Origin: Pullichristensenella sp002068815
GTDB lineage: Bacteria; Bacillota; Clostridia; Christensenellales; Aristaeellaceae
Length of the DNA stretch: 64,000 bases
Direction: 5' to 3'
Assembly: GCA_040772885.1 (NCBI GenBank)
Contig: JAXGXF010000007.1
Coordinates: 120,520-184,519 of the forward strand
Of this stretch, positions 42,847-51,682 are shown piece after piece; position 1 is the first letter of the stretch; every line of letters begins with the position of its first letter. The notes under the pieces are model-generated. The model saw only the letters and a list, made by a program, of their open reading frames with translations, searched no databases and was not told the DNA's origin. The translations under genes were made by a program, and so were the position numbers.

Positions 42847-44028
42847 ATGAACAATTTTAACGGGCTAAAACCCATTTTGAAGCACTTCGCCGAGGTCGGG
42901 CCGGCCGGCTGCTCCGCATCCGTGTCGCTCGGCGGAAAGACGGTGTTCGCCCATTGCGAGGGGTACGCGAACCTCGAGACACAGGCGCCGATTCGCGAGG
43001 ATACGATCTTTCGCATGTACTCCAACAGCAAGGTCGCCACGATGGTGGCGGTTCTCACGCTCTACGAAGAGGGATTGCTCCTTCTCAACGATCCGGTTGA
43101 GAAGTATCTGCCGGAGTTCGCCAACCCCCAGGTGGGCTATTACACGGGCAACAACCTGTATGCTGTCCGGCCGGCGAAATCCTCGATACTGGTCAAGGAT
43201 CTGATGACGATGTCCTCCGGCTTGACCTACGGAAGCGTTCGCCCGGCAATCTCGGAGACGCACGCGGCCGTGGCCGGCATGATGGCCGCGCTCGAGGCGC
43301 GGGGTGGCTATGCGCTGGGCGAGTTCGTCAAACTTGCCGCGCGGCTTCCGCTGCTCTATGATCCGGGAACCTCGTGGAATTACAGCATCAGCCATGACGT
43401 GCTCGGCGCGCTGGTCGAGGTGGTCAGCGGCAAGGCGTTTGGCAGTTACCTTGCGAGAAAGGGTCTTTGAGCCGCTGGGGCATGAAGGACACGGGCTTTC
43501 TTCCGGCCGGAGGACGACAGCGCCTGGCTACATTATACACGCAATCCGACGGCGCGCTCGTCCCGAATTTTTCCGACGAATACCGCTACAAGCCGGAGCA
43601 CCGCTACGAAAGCGGCGGCGGCGGGCTGCCTGACGCCCTTGACATGGACTTCGGCTCGCGCAGATGCTTTCGCAGGGCGGGACGCTGGATGGCGTTCGCG
43701 TACCGGCCGCAAGACGATCGACCTGGATGCGGACGAACCACCTGACGGAGCAGCTGCAGGCGCGTTCCGCTGCGCGCATGAAAATCAGTGGGGAGTTCTG
43801 AAGGGATACGGGTACGGCCTTGGGGTCCGCACGATGATGGACCGCGCCGAGGGCGGATGCAACGGGACGCGCGGAGAGTTCGGCTGGGCGGGCGCCGCCG
43901 GAACCTGGATGCTGATGGACCCGGAGGAAAAGCTGGCCGTCGTATACATGCACCAGCTCAAGCCGATGAACATGGAGGGCTATTGCCATCCACGGATTCG
44001 CGCCGCGGTGTATGCCGGGCTGGACTGA
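42847..44028 (+). pseudogene. Frameshifted serine beta-lactamase/esterase-family gene
   Basis: The first 208 codons read well as a class C beta-lactamase-like hydrolase, with nucleophile motif SNSK (SxxK) and YSIS (the YxS/N motif). Then the frame breaks. The expected continuation is found in pieces in other frames: LRERVFEPLG near 43450, GMKDTGFLPAGG at 43480, GGTLDGVRV at 43680, RKTIDL at 43710 and a long tail GVLKGYGYGLGVRTM to 44028. At least four one-base shifts are needed. Several lie next to short G or C runs, so sequence errors are possible, but the number favours a decayed gene. Confidence 0.8.
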
Positions 44029-44044
44029 GAGGTTTGCGAACAAC

Positions 44045-44989
44045 ATGGGAAACGCACTCGTGAGTTTCAACGCCGTGGCTCCGATCTGTCTGATCGTCCT
44101 TACGGGCATGTTTTTTAAGAAATGCAGGGTCATGACAGTGGAATTCGTGGGGGCGGGAAACGCATTTCTCTACAAGGCGATCATGCCCGTCATGATCTTC
44201 AACAATGTCTTTTTCGCGGAAAACACGAGCGGCTTGAATATTCGCTTCATCGGCTATGCCTGCGTCGCGATCGCGGTGGGCTTTGCGCTCTCGGGGCTCC
44301 TGGCAGCCCGGATATTCCCCGACCGACGGCGCGCCGCGTCCTTCGCGCAGGGCATGACCCGGAGCAACTATCTCGTCGTCGGCCTTCCGATGGCGACCGC
44401 GCTGATGGGGGACAAGTGCGCGACGGCGGTGGCGGTTCTCACGCCGTTTACCACGAGCATGTTCGCGATCGGCGCGAGCGTCATCTTCGCGCTGCTCCAG
44501 CAGGGCGGAACCGTGCGGCTCGGAAAGATTCTGCGCACGCTCGCGCGCACGCCGATTCTCCTGGGCGTCGCCGTGGCGATCGCGTTCAAGCTGTTGAACG
44601 TGACCCTGCCGCCGTTTCTACATTCGGCGATCAAGAGCATCGCGAGCATCTCCGCACCCTTCGCGCTGCTCATTCTGGGCGCGCAGCTGGATCTCTCGGC
44701 GCTGGGTCGAAATCTGTGGCCGGTGCTTGCCTGCAGCCTCGGCAAGCTGTTGCTGCTGTCGACGCTTTTGTTCACGCCCGCGGTTCTCTGGATGGATTTC
44801 AACCAATATGAATTGGTCGCGCTGTTCTTCCTGTTTTTTACCCCGGGCGCGGTAAACGGCTATTTTGAGGCGATACAGCAGGGGGCGGATTATGAATTCA
44901 GCGGCGAAGTGGTCGTCCTTTCCACGCTGCTGTCGTTTGTGACGCTATTCTGCGCGATTCTCGCGCTGAAGCAGGCCGGTGTATTCTAA
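44045..44989 (+). CDS. AEC-family transporter (auxin efflux carrier/malate permease type)
   Basis: 314 residues with ten hydrophobic segments in two inverted halves. The family pattern is visible in NAFLYKAIMPVMIFNN, MTRSNYLVVGLPMATALMG (crossover helix with broken Gly-Leu-Pro) and FFTPGAVNGY. Bacterial members move dicarboxylates or other organic acids. The start at 44045 has GAGAGG ahead and overlaps nothing; the pseudogene ends just before it. 19 bases separate it from the oxidoreductase gene, suggesting one operon. Confidence 0.88.
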   Translation: MGNALVSFNAVAPICLIVLTGMFFKKCRVMTVEFVGAGNAFLYKAIMPVMIFNNVFFAENTSGLNIRFIGYACVAIAVGFALSGLLAARIFPDRRRAASFAQGMTRSNYLVVGLPMATALMGDKCATAVAVLTPFTTSMFAIGASVIFALLQQGGTVRLGKILRTLARTPILLGVAVAIAFKLLNVTLPPFLHSAIKSIASISAPFALLILGAQLDLSALGRNLWPVLACSLGKLLLLSTLLFTPAVLWMDFNQYELVALFFLFFTPGAVNGYFEAIQQGADYEFSGEVVVLSTLLSFVTLFCAILALKQAGVF

Positions 44990-45008
44990 TAGAATGGGAG
45001 GCAATGAT

Positions 45009-46118
45009 ATGGGTCAGAAACTGAGGATCGGAATGATCGGGTGCGGAATGATCGCGCAGGTGAAGCATGTCCCCGCGCTTCTCTACCACAAGGACCGCGC
45101 GGAGCTCGCGGCGTTCAGCGATGTCAACCTCGCGACGGCGGAGAAGCTCGCGAAGGAATCCGGCGTCCCCGGCGTTTATGCGACGGAGGATTACCGAAGG
45201 ATTCTGGAGGACAGGAGCATCGACGTCGTGCATATCTGCACGCCCAACACCAGCCATTGCGATATAACGGTCGCGGCGCTGGAGGCAGGCAAGCACGTCA
45301 TGTGCGAAAAGCCGATGGCGCACACGAGCGAGGCGGCGAAGAGGATGGTGGACGCGGCAGCGCGTACGGGGAAAAAGCTCAGCATCAGCTACCAGAACCG
45401 CTTTCGAAGCGATTCGCAGGCCGTGCACGCCTACTGCAAGAGCGGCGAGCTTGGGGAAATCTACTTCGCGAAGGCGCACGCGCTGCGCCGCAAGGGCGTG
45501 CCGACCTGGGGCGTGTTTACGCAGATGAAGGCGCAGGGCGGCGGGCCGCTGATCGACATCGGTACGCATGCGCTGGACCTCACGCTGTGGCACATGGACA
45601 ACTACGACGTGGACTACGTCTCGGGCGTCTCCTTCCGCAAGATGAAGGACAACCCGGAGGGCAACATCGGCGGACCCTGGGTTCCCGAGAAATACGAGGT
45701 GGAGGACAGCGCGTTTGGCTTCGTCCGGATGAAAAACGGCGCGACGGTCTTTCTGGAGTCCTCGTGGGCGCTGAACCTGCTGGATGTCAAGGAGGCGGTC
45801 ACGACCGTCTGCGGAACCATCGGCGGCGCGGCGCAGTACGTCGTCAAGCCCGGCAAGTACAGCTACGCCGTCAACACCGTCCGGCACGGCGACCTGGTCA
45901 CCATCCGCCCCGACGATCCCGCCATGTACAGCCGCTCCGCGCAGACGAGCGAGAACGAAGTCATGGTCGAAGCGCCCCGCCGCGAGATGGACCAGTGGCT
46001 CGACGCCATTCTCAACGACCACGACCCCGTCGTGACGCCCCATCAGGGCTATGTCGTGAGCCGCATACTGGAAGCCGTCTACGAATCCTCGGCGACCGGC
46101 AGGCCCGTGTTTTTCTGA
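45009..46118 (+). CDS. Gfo/Idh/MocA-family oxidoreductase
   Basis: 369 residues. The N-terminal Rossmann domain starts GMIGCGMIAQ, and the substrate domain has the family hallmark EKPMAHTSEAAKRM. GGGPLIDIGTHALDLTLWHM supplies the DxGTH histidine pair. Members oxidise or epimerise sugars, inositols and deoxysugars with NAD(P). It is followed at 12 bases by a VOC protein. The start is set by GGGAGGCAATG. Confidence 0.93.
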   Translation: MGQKLRIGMIGCGMIAQVKHVPALLYHKDRAELAAFSDVNLATAEKLAKESGVPGVYATEDYRRILEDRSIDVVHICTPNTSHCDITVAALEAGKHVMCEKPMAHTSEAAKRMVDAAARTGKKLSISYQNRFRSDSQAVHAYCKSGELGEIYFAKAHALRRKGVPTWGVFTQMKAQGGGPLIDIGTHALDLTLWHMDNYDVDYVSGVSFRKMKDNPEGNIGGPWVPEKYEVEDSAFGFVRMKNGATVFLESSWALNLLDVKEAVTTVCGTIGGAAQYVVKPGKYSYAVNTVRHGDLVTIRPDDPAMYSRSAQTSENEVMVEAPRREMDQWLDAILNDHDPVVTPHQGYVVSRILEAVYESSATGRPVFF

Positions 46119-46130
46119 GAGGAGGAGCGT

Positions 46131-46592
46131 ATGTCCAGATACTTCAACGGCAAGCTGCACCTGAATCTTCGCGTTCGCGACATGCAGCGATCCCTGGACT
46201 TCTATGTGAACAAGCTCGGGTTTTTGCCGATGTTCCGGCTGAAGGACTCCAAGGGGCGGAAGCTGGAATACCTGCAGATCGGCGCGGGCGCGCATCTCGA
46301 GCTCTACGACTGCAGCGGCGAGACGGTTGATCAATTCCCCGGGCAGCAGAGCTTCACGCACTTTGCGCTGTATGTGGACGACTTCGAGGGAACCGTTGCC
46401 CAGCTGCGGAAAAACGGCGTCGATTTCTATTTGGACACGTATTCAGGGAAACCGTATACCGAGGAAAGCGAACCGATTCACGGCACCTGCTTCTGCGAAA
46501 TCGTGTGGATGCTGGACCCGGACGGGAATCGCATCGAGCTCATGGGATTGACGCCCCGGAGCCTTCAGAAAGAGCACGACCCCGACTGGTAG
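46131..46592 (+). CDS. VOC-superfamily protein (glyoxalase/dioxygenase fold)
   Basis: 153 residues with two beta-alpha-beta-beta-beta repeats: LNLRVRDMQRSLDFYVNKLGF, LEYLQIGAGAHLELYD, FTHFALYVDDFEGTVAQL and MLDPDGNRIELM. The metal-binding histidine/glutamate set (His-Glu in AHLEL, His in FTHF, Glu in IELM) is present. Possible roles are lactoylglutathione-type isomerisation, epimerisation or ring cleavage; with the neighbouring Gfo/Idh/MocA gene a sugar-derived substrate is likely. Confidence 0.88.
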   Translation: MSRYFNGKLHLNLRVRDMQRSLDFYVNKLGFLPMFRLKDSKGRKLEYLQIGAGAHLELYDCSGETVDQFPGQQSFTHFALYVDDFEGTVAQLRKNGVDFYLDTYSGKPYTEESEPIHGTCFCEIVWMLDPDGNRIELMGLTPRSLQKEHDPDW

Positions 46593-46616
46593 GCGCGGAA
46601 GAACCTCGCTTGCAGG

Positions 46617-46660
46617 GGCCGCCAGATTGGATTTCCCCTCTGAAGTCCGGATCGGCGGCC
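46617..46660 (+). terminator. Weak terminator-like hairpin after the VOC gene
   Basis: GGCCGCC (46617-46623) pairs with GGCGGCC (46654-46660) across a 30-base loop, followed by TTCCCCTTT. It is the only structure seen in the 168 bases between the convergent VOC and MFS genes. Confidence 0.35.
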
Positions 46661-46760
46661 TTCCCCTTTATGCCTCTCGAAGAACTTGTGGAAAACAGGG
46701 GGACACGCATTCGCGCACGGCTGCAGGACCGCCCCTTGTCCTCCGTTCGCCGCCTCCCCC

Positions 46761-48008
46761 CTATCCCGAAACCTCCCGTCCCGCCCGCCGGTCCTCCCGC
46801 CCATGCATCGACCGCACGACCGGGATGACGATGGCGTTTCCGATCGCGGACAGCGCGACGACGCACCGCAGCATCGCGCCCGGGCCGTAGGCGTCCAGAA
46901 TCCGCCCCCCGGCGAAGTTGGCGCAGATGCCGCTTAGCGCGATCGCGCTGCCGAGGTAGGCCTGCCCCTTCACCCGGTCGGCCTCGTCCATGATCCGCGC
47001 CACGTAGTATACGCTCGCGGGGATGAACATCGCGAAGCTGAACATGTTCAGGCACTGCACGAGGTACACGCCGGCCATATTGGGCGCGAGCAGAAGCCCG
47101 ATCGACTTCAGGGTGAAGAACAGAAGCGATACCTGGATCAGCGTGCCGCACCGCACCCTGCGGTTGAGCCGCGCGAAGCCCACCATCGTCGGGACCTCGA
47201 GCGCGGCGCCGATCGCCGCGGTGATGCCGAGGCTCTGGCTGTCGCCGCCCTTGGGCGTTATAATCTGGAGAAAATACGTCTGGGGCGCGGCGTTGCTCAG
47301 GTAGACCAGCGAGACGCCCGCGAGGAAGGCCAGAAACCGCTTGTTTCTGCGGATGAAATCCGCCGCCCCCGCCGCCTGCGGCCGCGCAAGCGCGACCATT
47401 TCCTCCGCTCGGGGCGCCGCCTCCGGAATGCCCTTCGGGAACCGGTAGCTCGCGACGAACGCCAGCATCCCCGCCAGCGCCAGGATGTTGAACCACGGGA
47501 TCGCCGAGGCGGAAAAGCGCGCGGCGACCCTGCCGAGGGCGGCGGACAGGATCGCGTACATGATCGACCCCGCCGCCCGCGCCACCCCGTAGTCGGCCGT
47601 GATTCCGCGGTTCTGGAACAGGAAGTTCATCGAGCTGATGAGGGGGGACATCGCGAGCGTAGCGATCAGGATCGCCGCGTAGAGCGCGGCGGTCGCCGCC
47701 ATCGCGAGCGGCATGGTGCACAGCGCGAGCGACAGCGCGATCACCGCGGCCGAAAGCGCCGCAACCATCGCCCGTATCGAGAAGACGCGGCTCCTGCCCG
47801 CGAGCTGCCCGATCGCCAGCTGCATCGCCGCCGATCCGATGTTGCCGAGCGCGATCAGGGTGCCGATCTGCGAATTCGTGAATCCCCTGTCGAGCAGAAA
47901 GACGGACGCAAACGCCATGACCGGCACCAGGGCGCTGTAGTACATTCCCTGTATACCGGCATATTTCGCGGTGAGCGCGCGCCCGGCCCCAACCGAAGCA
48001 TCCTTCAC
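46761..48008 (-). CDS. Major facilitator superfamily transporter (sugar/nucleoside-type)
   Basis: 415 residues with twelve membrane segments. The opening GIQGMYYSALVPVMAFASVFLLDRGFTNSQIGTL and the RSRVFSIRAMV loop resemble the LacY/PTR-like MFS_1 branch with a proton-coupled sugar or nucleoside import role. The cytoplasmic loop after helix 6 is short. A GTG start at 48008 follows a GGGGGG site. It is divergent from an AraC regulator 118 bases away, which probably activates it. Confidence 0.85.
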   Translation of the reverse strand: MKDASVGAGRALTAKYAGIQGMYYSALVPVMAFASVFLLDRGFTNSQIGTLIALGNIGSAAMQLAIGQLAGRSRVFSIRAMVAALSAAVIALSLALCTMPLAMAATAALYAAILIATLAMSPLISSMNFLFQNRGITADYGVARAAGSIMYAILSAALGRVAARFSASAIPWFNILALAGMLAFVASYRFPKGIPEAAPRAEEMVALARPQAAGAADFIRRNKRFLAFLAGVSLVYLSNAAPQTYFLQIITPKGGDSQSLGITAAIGAALEVPTMVGFARLNRRVRCGTLIQVSLLFFTLKSIGLLLAPNMAGVYLVQCLNMFSFAMFIPASVYYVARIMDEADRVKGQAYLGSAIALSGICANFAGGRILDAYGPGAMLRCVVALSAIGNAIVIPVVRSMHGREDRRAGREVSG

Positions 48009-48051
48009 CCGTCGGTCCCCCCGTCAAGCAAGCGATGGAAAAGACATGTCC

Positions 48052-48057
48052 ATTATA
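48052..48057 (-). promoter_or_regulatory. -10 element of the MFS gene
   Basis: Minus-strand TATAAT 44 bases before the GTG start; no convincing -35, consistent with activation by the AraC neighbour. Confidence 0.5.
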
Positions 48058-48071
48058 CCCGAGGCGCGCGC

Positions 48072-48100
48072 TTGATTCCGTAATGAAAGCGGCATATAAT
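48072..48100 (+). promoter_or_regulatory. Sigma-A promoter of the AraC gene
   Basis: TTGATT (48072-48077), 17-base spacer, TATAAT (48095-48100), 27 bases before the start codon. Confidence 0.75.
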
Positions 48101-48126
48101 GAAACAAAAGCGACGGGAGGTTGGCC

Positions 48127-48996
48127 TTGAACGCGATTACGGATGCGAGCGGCAGGGAGCTGCTCAGGCACGGCTCCCCGGATTTTCCGTGCGCCGCGGG
48201 CCAGACGATCGACACGGGCTTCCCGTGGCACTGGCACGAGGAGCTTGAGATGATCTGCGTCGTGCGGGGCCGCGTGACGGTCGCCGCGGCCGAGCAGCGG
48301 TATCTGCTGCATGCGGGAGACGGCATCGCGATCAACGCGAACGTGCCGCACGCGCTGTTCCCGCATGAAAACTCCGAGTATAACGAAAGCGCAGTCATCT
48401 TCCATCCGCGGCTGATCTACGGAAGCGTGGACAGCGTTCTCTGGGGGGATTATGTCGGCAGGTATCTGCAGTCTGAATCGCTGAAGGGAATTCCGCTGTA
48501 CGCCCACGTGGACTGGCAGAGGGAGGCGGCGGAGCGGATTTTCCGGGCATGGACGCTGTGCCGCGAGAGGCCCCCGATGTACGAGTTCGCCGTGCGCGAG
48601 GAACTGACCCGGCTGTTCACGGCGATATGGGAGCACTGCCGCGAGCAGGCCGGGGCGGCAAAGCCGAACCGGCGAAGGACGGAGGAAGTGAAGGACATGA
48701 TGCGCTTTCTCGAGGCGCATCTGCCGGAGGAGATGTCGCTGAAGCGATTGGCGGATTACGCGCACCTCTCGAAGCGGGAATGCCAGCGGGAATTTCAAGC
48801 GTACATCGGCACGACGCCGATGCAATACCTGAATCAGATACGGCTCGCGAGGGCGGCGGACCTGCTCCGCGAGGGGCGCGCCAGCGTCACGGAGGTCTGC
48901 TATCAGAGCGGCTTTCAGAGCCCCAGCTATTTTTCAAAGAAATTTCGCCTGCGGTATGGGGTGACGCCCCGCCGGTACCGGGACGGCCGCAAATAG
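48127..48996 (+). CDS. AraC-family transcriptional regulator
   Basis: 289 residues. The N-terminal cupin (about 20-100) has the WHWHEELEMICVVRG motif with GDGIAINANVPHAL, the usual sugar-sensing jelly roll. The C-terminal 100 residues are the double HTH: LKRLADYAHLSKRECQREFQAYIGTTPMQYLN and VCYQSGFQSPSYFSKKFRLRYGVTPRRYR mark its two halves. The start is the TTG at 48127, six bases after GGGAGG. It lies divergent to the MFS gene, its probable target. Confidence 0.93.
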   Translation: MNAITDASGRELLRHGSPDFPCAAGQTIDTGFPWHWHEELEMICVVRGRVTVAAAEQRYLLHAGDGIAINANVPHALFPHENSEYNESAVIFHPRLIYGSVDSVLWGDYVGRYLQSESLKGIPLYAHVDWQREAAERIFRAWTLCRERPPMYEFAVREELTRLFTAIWEHCREQAGAAKPNRRRTEEVKDMMRFLEAHLPEEMSLKRLADYAHLSKRECQREFQAYIGTTPMQYLNQIRLARAADLLREGRASVTEVCYQSGFQSPSYFSKKFRLRYGVTPRRYRDGRK

Positions 48997-49004
48997 TCCC
49001 CTTC

Positions 49005-50786
49005 CTATTTTTTCAGCCCCGTGCAGCCGAAGTAGATCGCGCCGACGGCCTGCGCGAACTGCGCGATCGTGTAGTGCGGATGCGCGGCGAGCTGCTTCAT
49101 CAGCGGCGAATTCGCGAGCGCGTCGTCGGCGGCGAACTGCCGGATGTCCTTGACGATGCGCTTCGCGCCCTCGTCGATCAGCTTGAAGCAGGCGTCCGTC
49201 TTGACGAGGCGGCCGAACAGCGCGCGCGAAGCGCACGCGGGCTCGAGGATATACTGCGTCTCCTTCCAGGTGATCGCGAGGTATTCCCCGACGCGGCGGA
49301 AGATCTCGGCGCTGACGGAATCGGGGTTCTCGGCCTCGCGCATGAAGAACTCGAGGCACGGCTTTCGCAGATCCCTCGGCTCGGTCGGGACGTGCAGCCC
49401 GCCCCCGCTTTGAACGAACAGTCCCTCCGAAAGCACGCGCGCGTAGACCTCGGGCTCGCGCCCGGGCAGATACTTCGCCGCGAGGCGGAACACGCCGGAC
49501 TGGCAGGTGCACTTCTGCAGCGTCCCGCTGAGGCCGGTGTTGAAGTTGCGGACGCTGCGCGCGTCGTCGACGCCGTAGGCGCGCTGCCGGAAACTCCCGA
49601 GGTCGATGATGAAGTTGTAGACCTCGAGCGGGATTTCGGGGATCGAGCCGTCCGGGAGAATCCAGCCGGTGCCGAGCTCCGTGCCCAGCGTGTGCGCGAA
49701 GAAGCCGTCCCGCAGGTTCTCGCCCGCGGCCGCGACCTCGACCGCGGTCGTGAACGCCGCCATCGGGCCGTCGTTCGTGTTCATGATCGCGCCGCCCTCG
49801 GCGGCAAAGGGGCGCAGCCGGTCGCAGAGGTCGGTGATTTTCGCGAACTCGGCCTCGTAGTCGACCTCCGTCTGCTCGCGCATGCCGCGCGTCTTGTAGG
49901 TCTCGCCGCCGACGATGCGGTTGCGGATCACGACGTCCGGAAAGCACAGCCCGATCGCGTCGAAGCCCGGGAGCGCGCCGCCGACCGCCCTTTCCATCTC
50001 GGACGCGGCCTTCTCCATCTCCGCGTCCGTCGCGGATTTGTCGAGCGCCGCGGCGGGGACCTCGTCCGCCCTGCCGCACTTCGCCATCGCGGCCGCCGCG
50101 CGCATCAGGCGCGTCAGAAGCACGAGCGGGGAGATCAGCTGCTCCGCGCGCGTGAACGCGGCGGGGAACCAGTCGTATTCCTTGAAAAATCGGAGCTCGC
50201 CGTCGATCGACACGGCGATCTTCACGTCCGTGCCGCCGACGTCCATGCCCATCAGCGTCCTGCCGCGGGCCGCGTCCGGCAAATGCGCGAAGTCGATCCT
50301 CTCGACTTCCGGCGCGCCGCCCCGGGCCGGCGTCCCGGGCAATTCGCCGAGCGGATGGACGGAAAAGCGGAAGCGCCCGGCGCCCTCGCACAGCGCGTTC
50401 AGCGTGCGCTCGTTGACGTTCAGGCACTTGCCGTAGCCGCTGCGCTCGCCCTTCGGGAGATCGACCTGAAAGGCCTCGTTGAGCCCGAGCGCGAGCGAGC
50501 GCAGCTCCCCGTCCGCGGCATCGTGGTAGAGGTCGAACCGCTTCGCCCCCAAGGACGAGAGCATGTTGTAGACCGTGGCGTTGAGATACGACGCGGCGAA
50601 CTCCCTCTCCTCCGGCGCCTCGAACGCCGGGAAGCGGAGGTCGAAGCGGCGCACGCGGTCGTCGTACAGCGTCACGAGGCACGCAAGCCCGCGCGTCCCC
50701 TCCCGCTCGAAGGCCTCGCGCACATCGCTGATAAATACCGCTTCGTCCGCCCGCGCGGCCTCCAGAAATCTCGCGATCGACGACAT
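49005..50786 (-). CDS. Large ASKHA-fold sugar-kinase-like ATPase of the glycyl radical operon
   Basis: 593 residues, about twice the ROK kinase length. Residues 1-170 form an alpha/beta region with no motif I recognise. Then comes the phosphate-1 loop GMDVGGTDVKIAV (about 190) and AIGLCFPDVV, GGAIMNTNDGPMAAF and LGTELGTGWI, which match the ROK/hexokinase phosphate-2 and adenosine regions. It ends with a helical stretch. It is last in an operon with two glycyl radical enzymes and an activase, five bases after the activase gene. A kinase for the product or substrate, or an ATPase reactivating the enzymes, are both possible. Start 50786 follows GAGGAG. Confidence 0.75.
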   Translation of the reverse strand: MSSIARFLEAARADEAVFISDVREAFEREGTRGLACLVTLYDDRVRRFDLRFPAFEAPEEREFAASYLNATVYNMLSSLGAKRFDLYHDAADGELRSLALGLNEAFQVDLPKGERSGYGKCLNVNERTLNALCEGAGRFRFSVHPLGELPGTPARGGAPEVERIDFAHLPDAARGRTLMGMDVGGTDVKIAVSIDGELRFFKEYDWFPAAFTRAEQLISPLVLLTRLMRAAAAMAKCGRADEVPAAALDKSATDAEMEKAASEMERAVGGALPGFDAIGLCFPDVVIRNRIVGGETYKTRGMREQTEVDYEAEFAKITDLCDRLRPFAAEGGAIMNTNDGPMAAFTTAVEVAAAGENLRDGFFAHTLGTELGTGWILPDGSIPEIPLEVYNFIIDLGSFRQRAYGVDDARSVRNFNTGLSGTLQKCTCQSGVFRLAAKYLPGREPEVYARVLSEGLFVQSGGGLHVPTEPRDLRKPCLEFFMREAENPDSVSAEIFRRVGEYLAITWKETQYILEPACASRALFGRLVKTDACFKLIDEGAKRIVKDIRQFAADDALANSPLMKQLAAHPHYTIAQFAQAVGAIYFGCTGLKK

Positions 50787-50791
50787 GATTC

Positions 50792-51682
50792 TCACTCCTC
50801 GACGACGTCAAAAATACCTTCCCGGCGCAGTATATCGCAGTAGAATTCCATCTCCTCCGCGGTCAGCGGCCGGCCCGAAACGGGATAGGGCTGCTCGAGC
50901 GAATCGTACTTGCCGCGGCACAGGGGGTTAAAGTTCAGAAGCTCATAGCGCGCTTTTCGGTCCGTCTTCGCGACGAAGCGCGCGATAGAGCGGATGTTCT
51001 CCTCCGTCGCCGTATACCCGGGGATCAGCGGCGTGCGCACGAGCACGTCCGCGCCCGCGTCTACCAGCGCGGCATAGTTTTTGAGGATGACCGCGTTGTC
51101 GACGCCGAGCACTTGACGGTGTGTCTCCCTGTCGAAGTACTTGATGTCCGCGATGAAGTGGTCGACGACCGGCAGGAATTTCTTCAAAATCTCCGGCTCG
51201 ACGTACAGGCAGCTTTCGATCGCGGTGTCGACGCCCCTGTCGTGGCAGGCCGCGAGCACCTCCAGCGCGAACTGCCACTGGGCGAACACCTCGCCGCCGG
51301 ACAGCGTGACCCCGCCCGGATCGTAGAACTCCCTGTCCCGGAGCAGCAGCTCGACCGCCTCCTCCGAGGACACCTCGCGCCCGTCGAACGAGAGCGCCGC
51401 GGCGGGGCAGGCCGCGATGCAGTCGCCGCAGAGGTTGCAGGCTTGCTCATCGATGTGCAGCCGGTCGGAAAAGGAAAGGGCGCCCGCCTTGCACGCGTGC
51501 ACGCAGCTTCGGCAGCCGATGCACAGCGACGGGTTCTGCCACAGCCGGACGGCCTTTTGCAAGCCCTCCGGGTTCTGGCACCACGGGCAGCGAAGCGGGC
51601 AGCCCTTCAGAAACAAGGTGCTGCGGATGCCCGGCCCGTCGTGCACGGCGAAGCGCGTGAGCTCGAAGATCAGCCCGTTCAT
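50792..51682 (-). CDS. Glycyl radical enzyme activase with ferredoxin-type insert
   Basis: 296 residues. The radical SAM cluster motif CPLRCPWC (CxxxCxxC) is at about residues 28-35, and two further cysteine sets (CIGCRSCVHAC and CNLCGDC) bind extra [4Fe-4S] clusters, as in activases of CutC, HypD and glycerol-dehydratase types. GGVTLSGGE is the SAM-binding GGE motif. It makes the glycyl radical on a partner by 5'-deoxyadenosyl chemistry. Its ATG overlaps the stop of the radical enzyme gene by four bases, so GRE 1 is its partner. Confidence 0.94.
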   Translation of the reverse strand: MNGLIFELTRFAVHDGPGIRSTLFLKGCPLRCPWCQNPEGLQKAVRLWQNPSLCIGCRSCVHACKAGALSFSDRLHIDEQACNLCGDCIAACPAAALSFDGREVSSEEAVELLLRDREFYDPGGVTLSGGEVFAQWQFALEVLAACHDRGVDTAIESCLYVEPEILKKFLPVVDHFIADIKYFDRETHRQVLGVDNAVILKNYAALVDAGADVLVRTPLIPGYTATEENIRSIARFVAKTDRKARYELLNFNPLCRGKYDSLEQPYPVSGRPLTAEEMEFYCDILRREGIFDVVEE

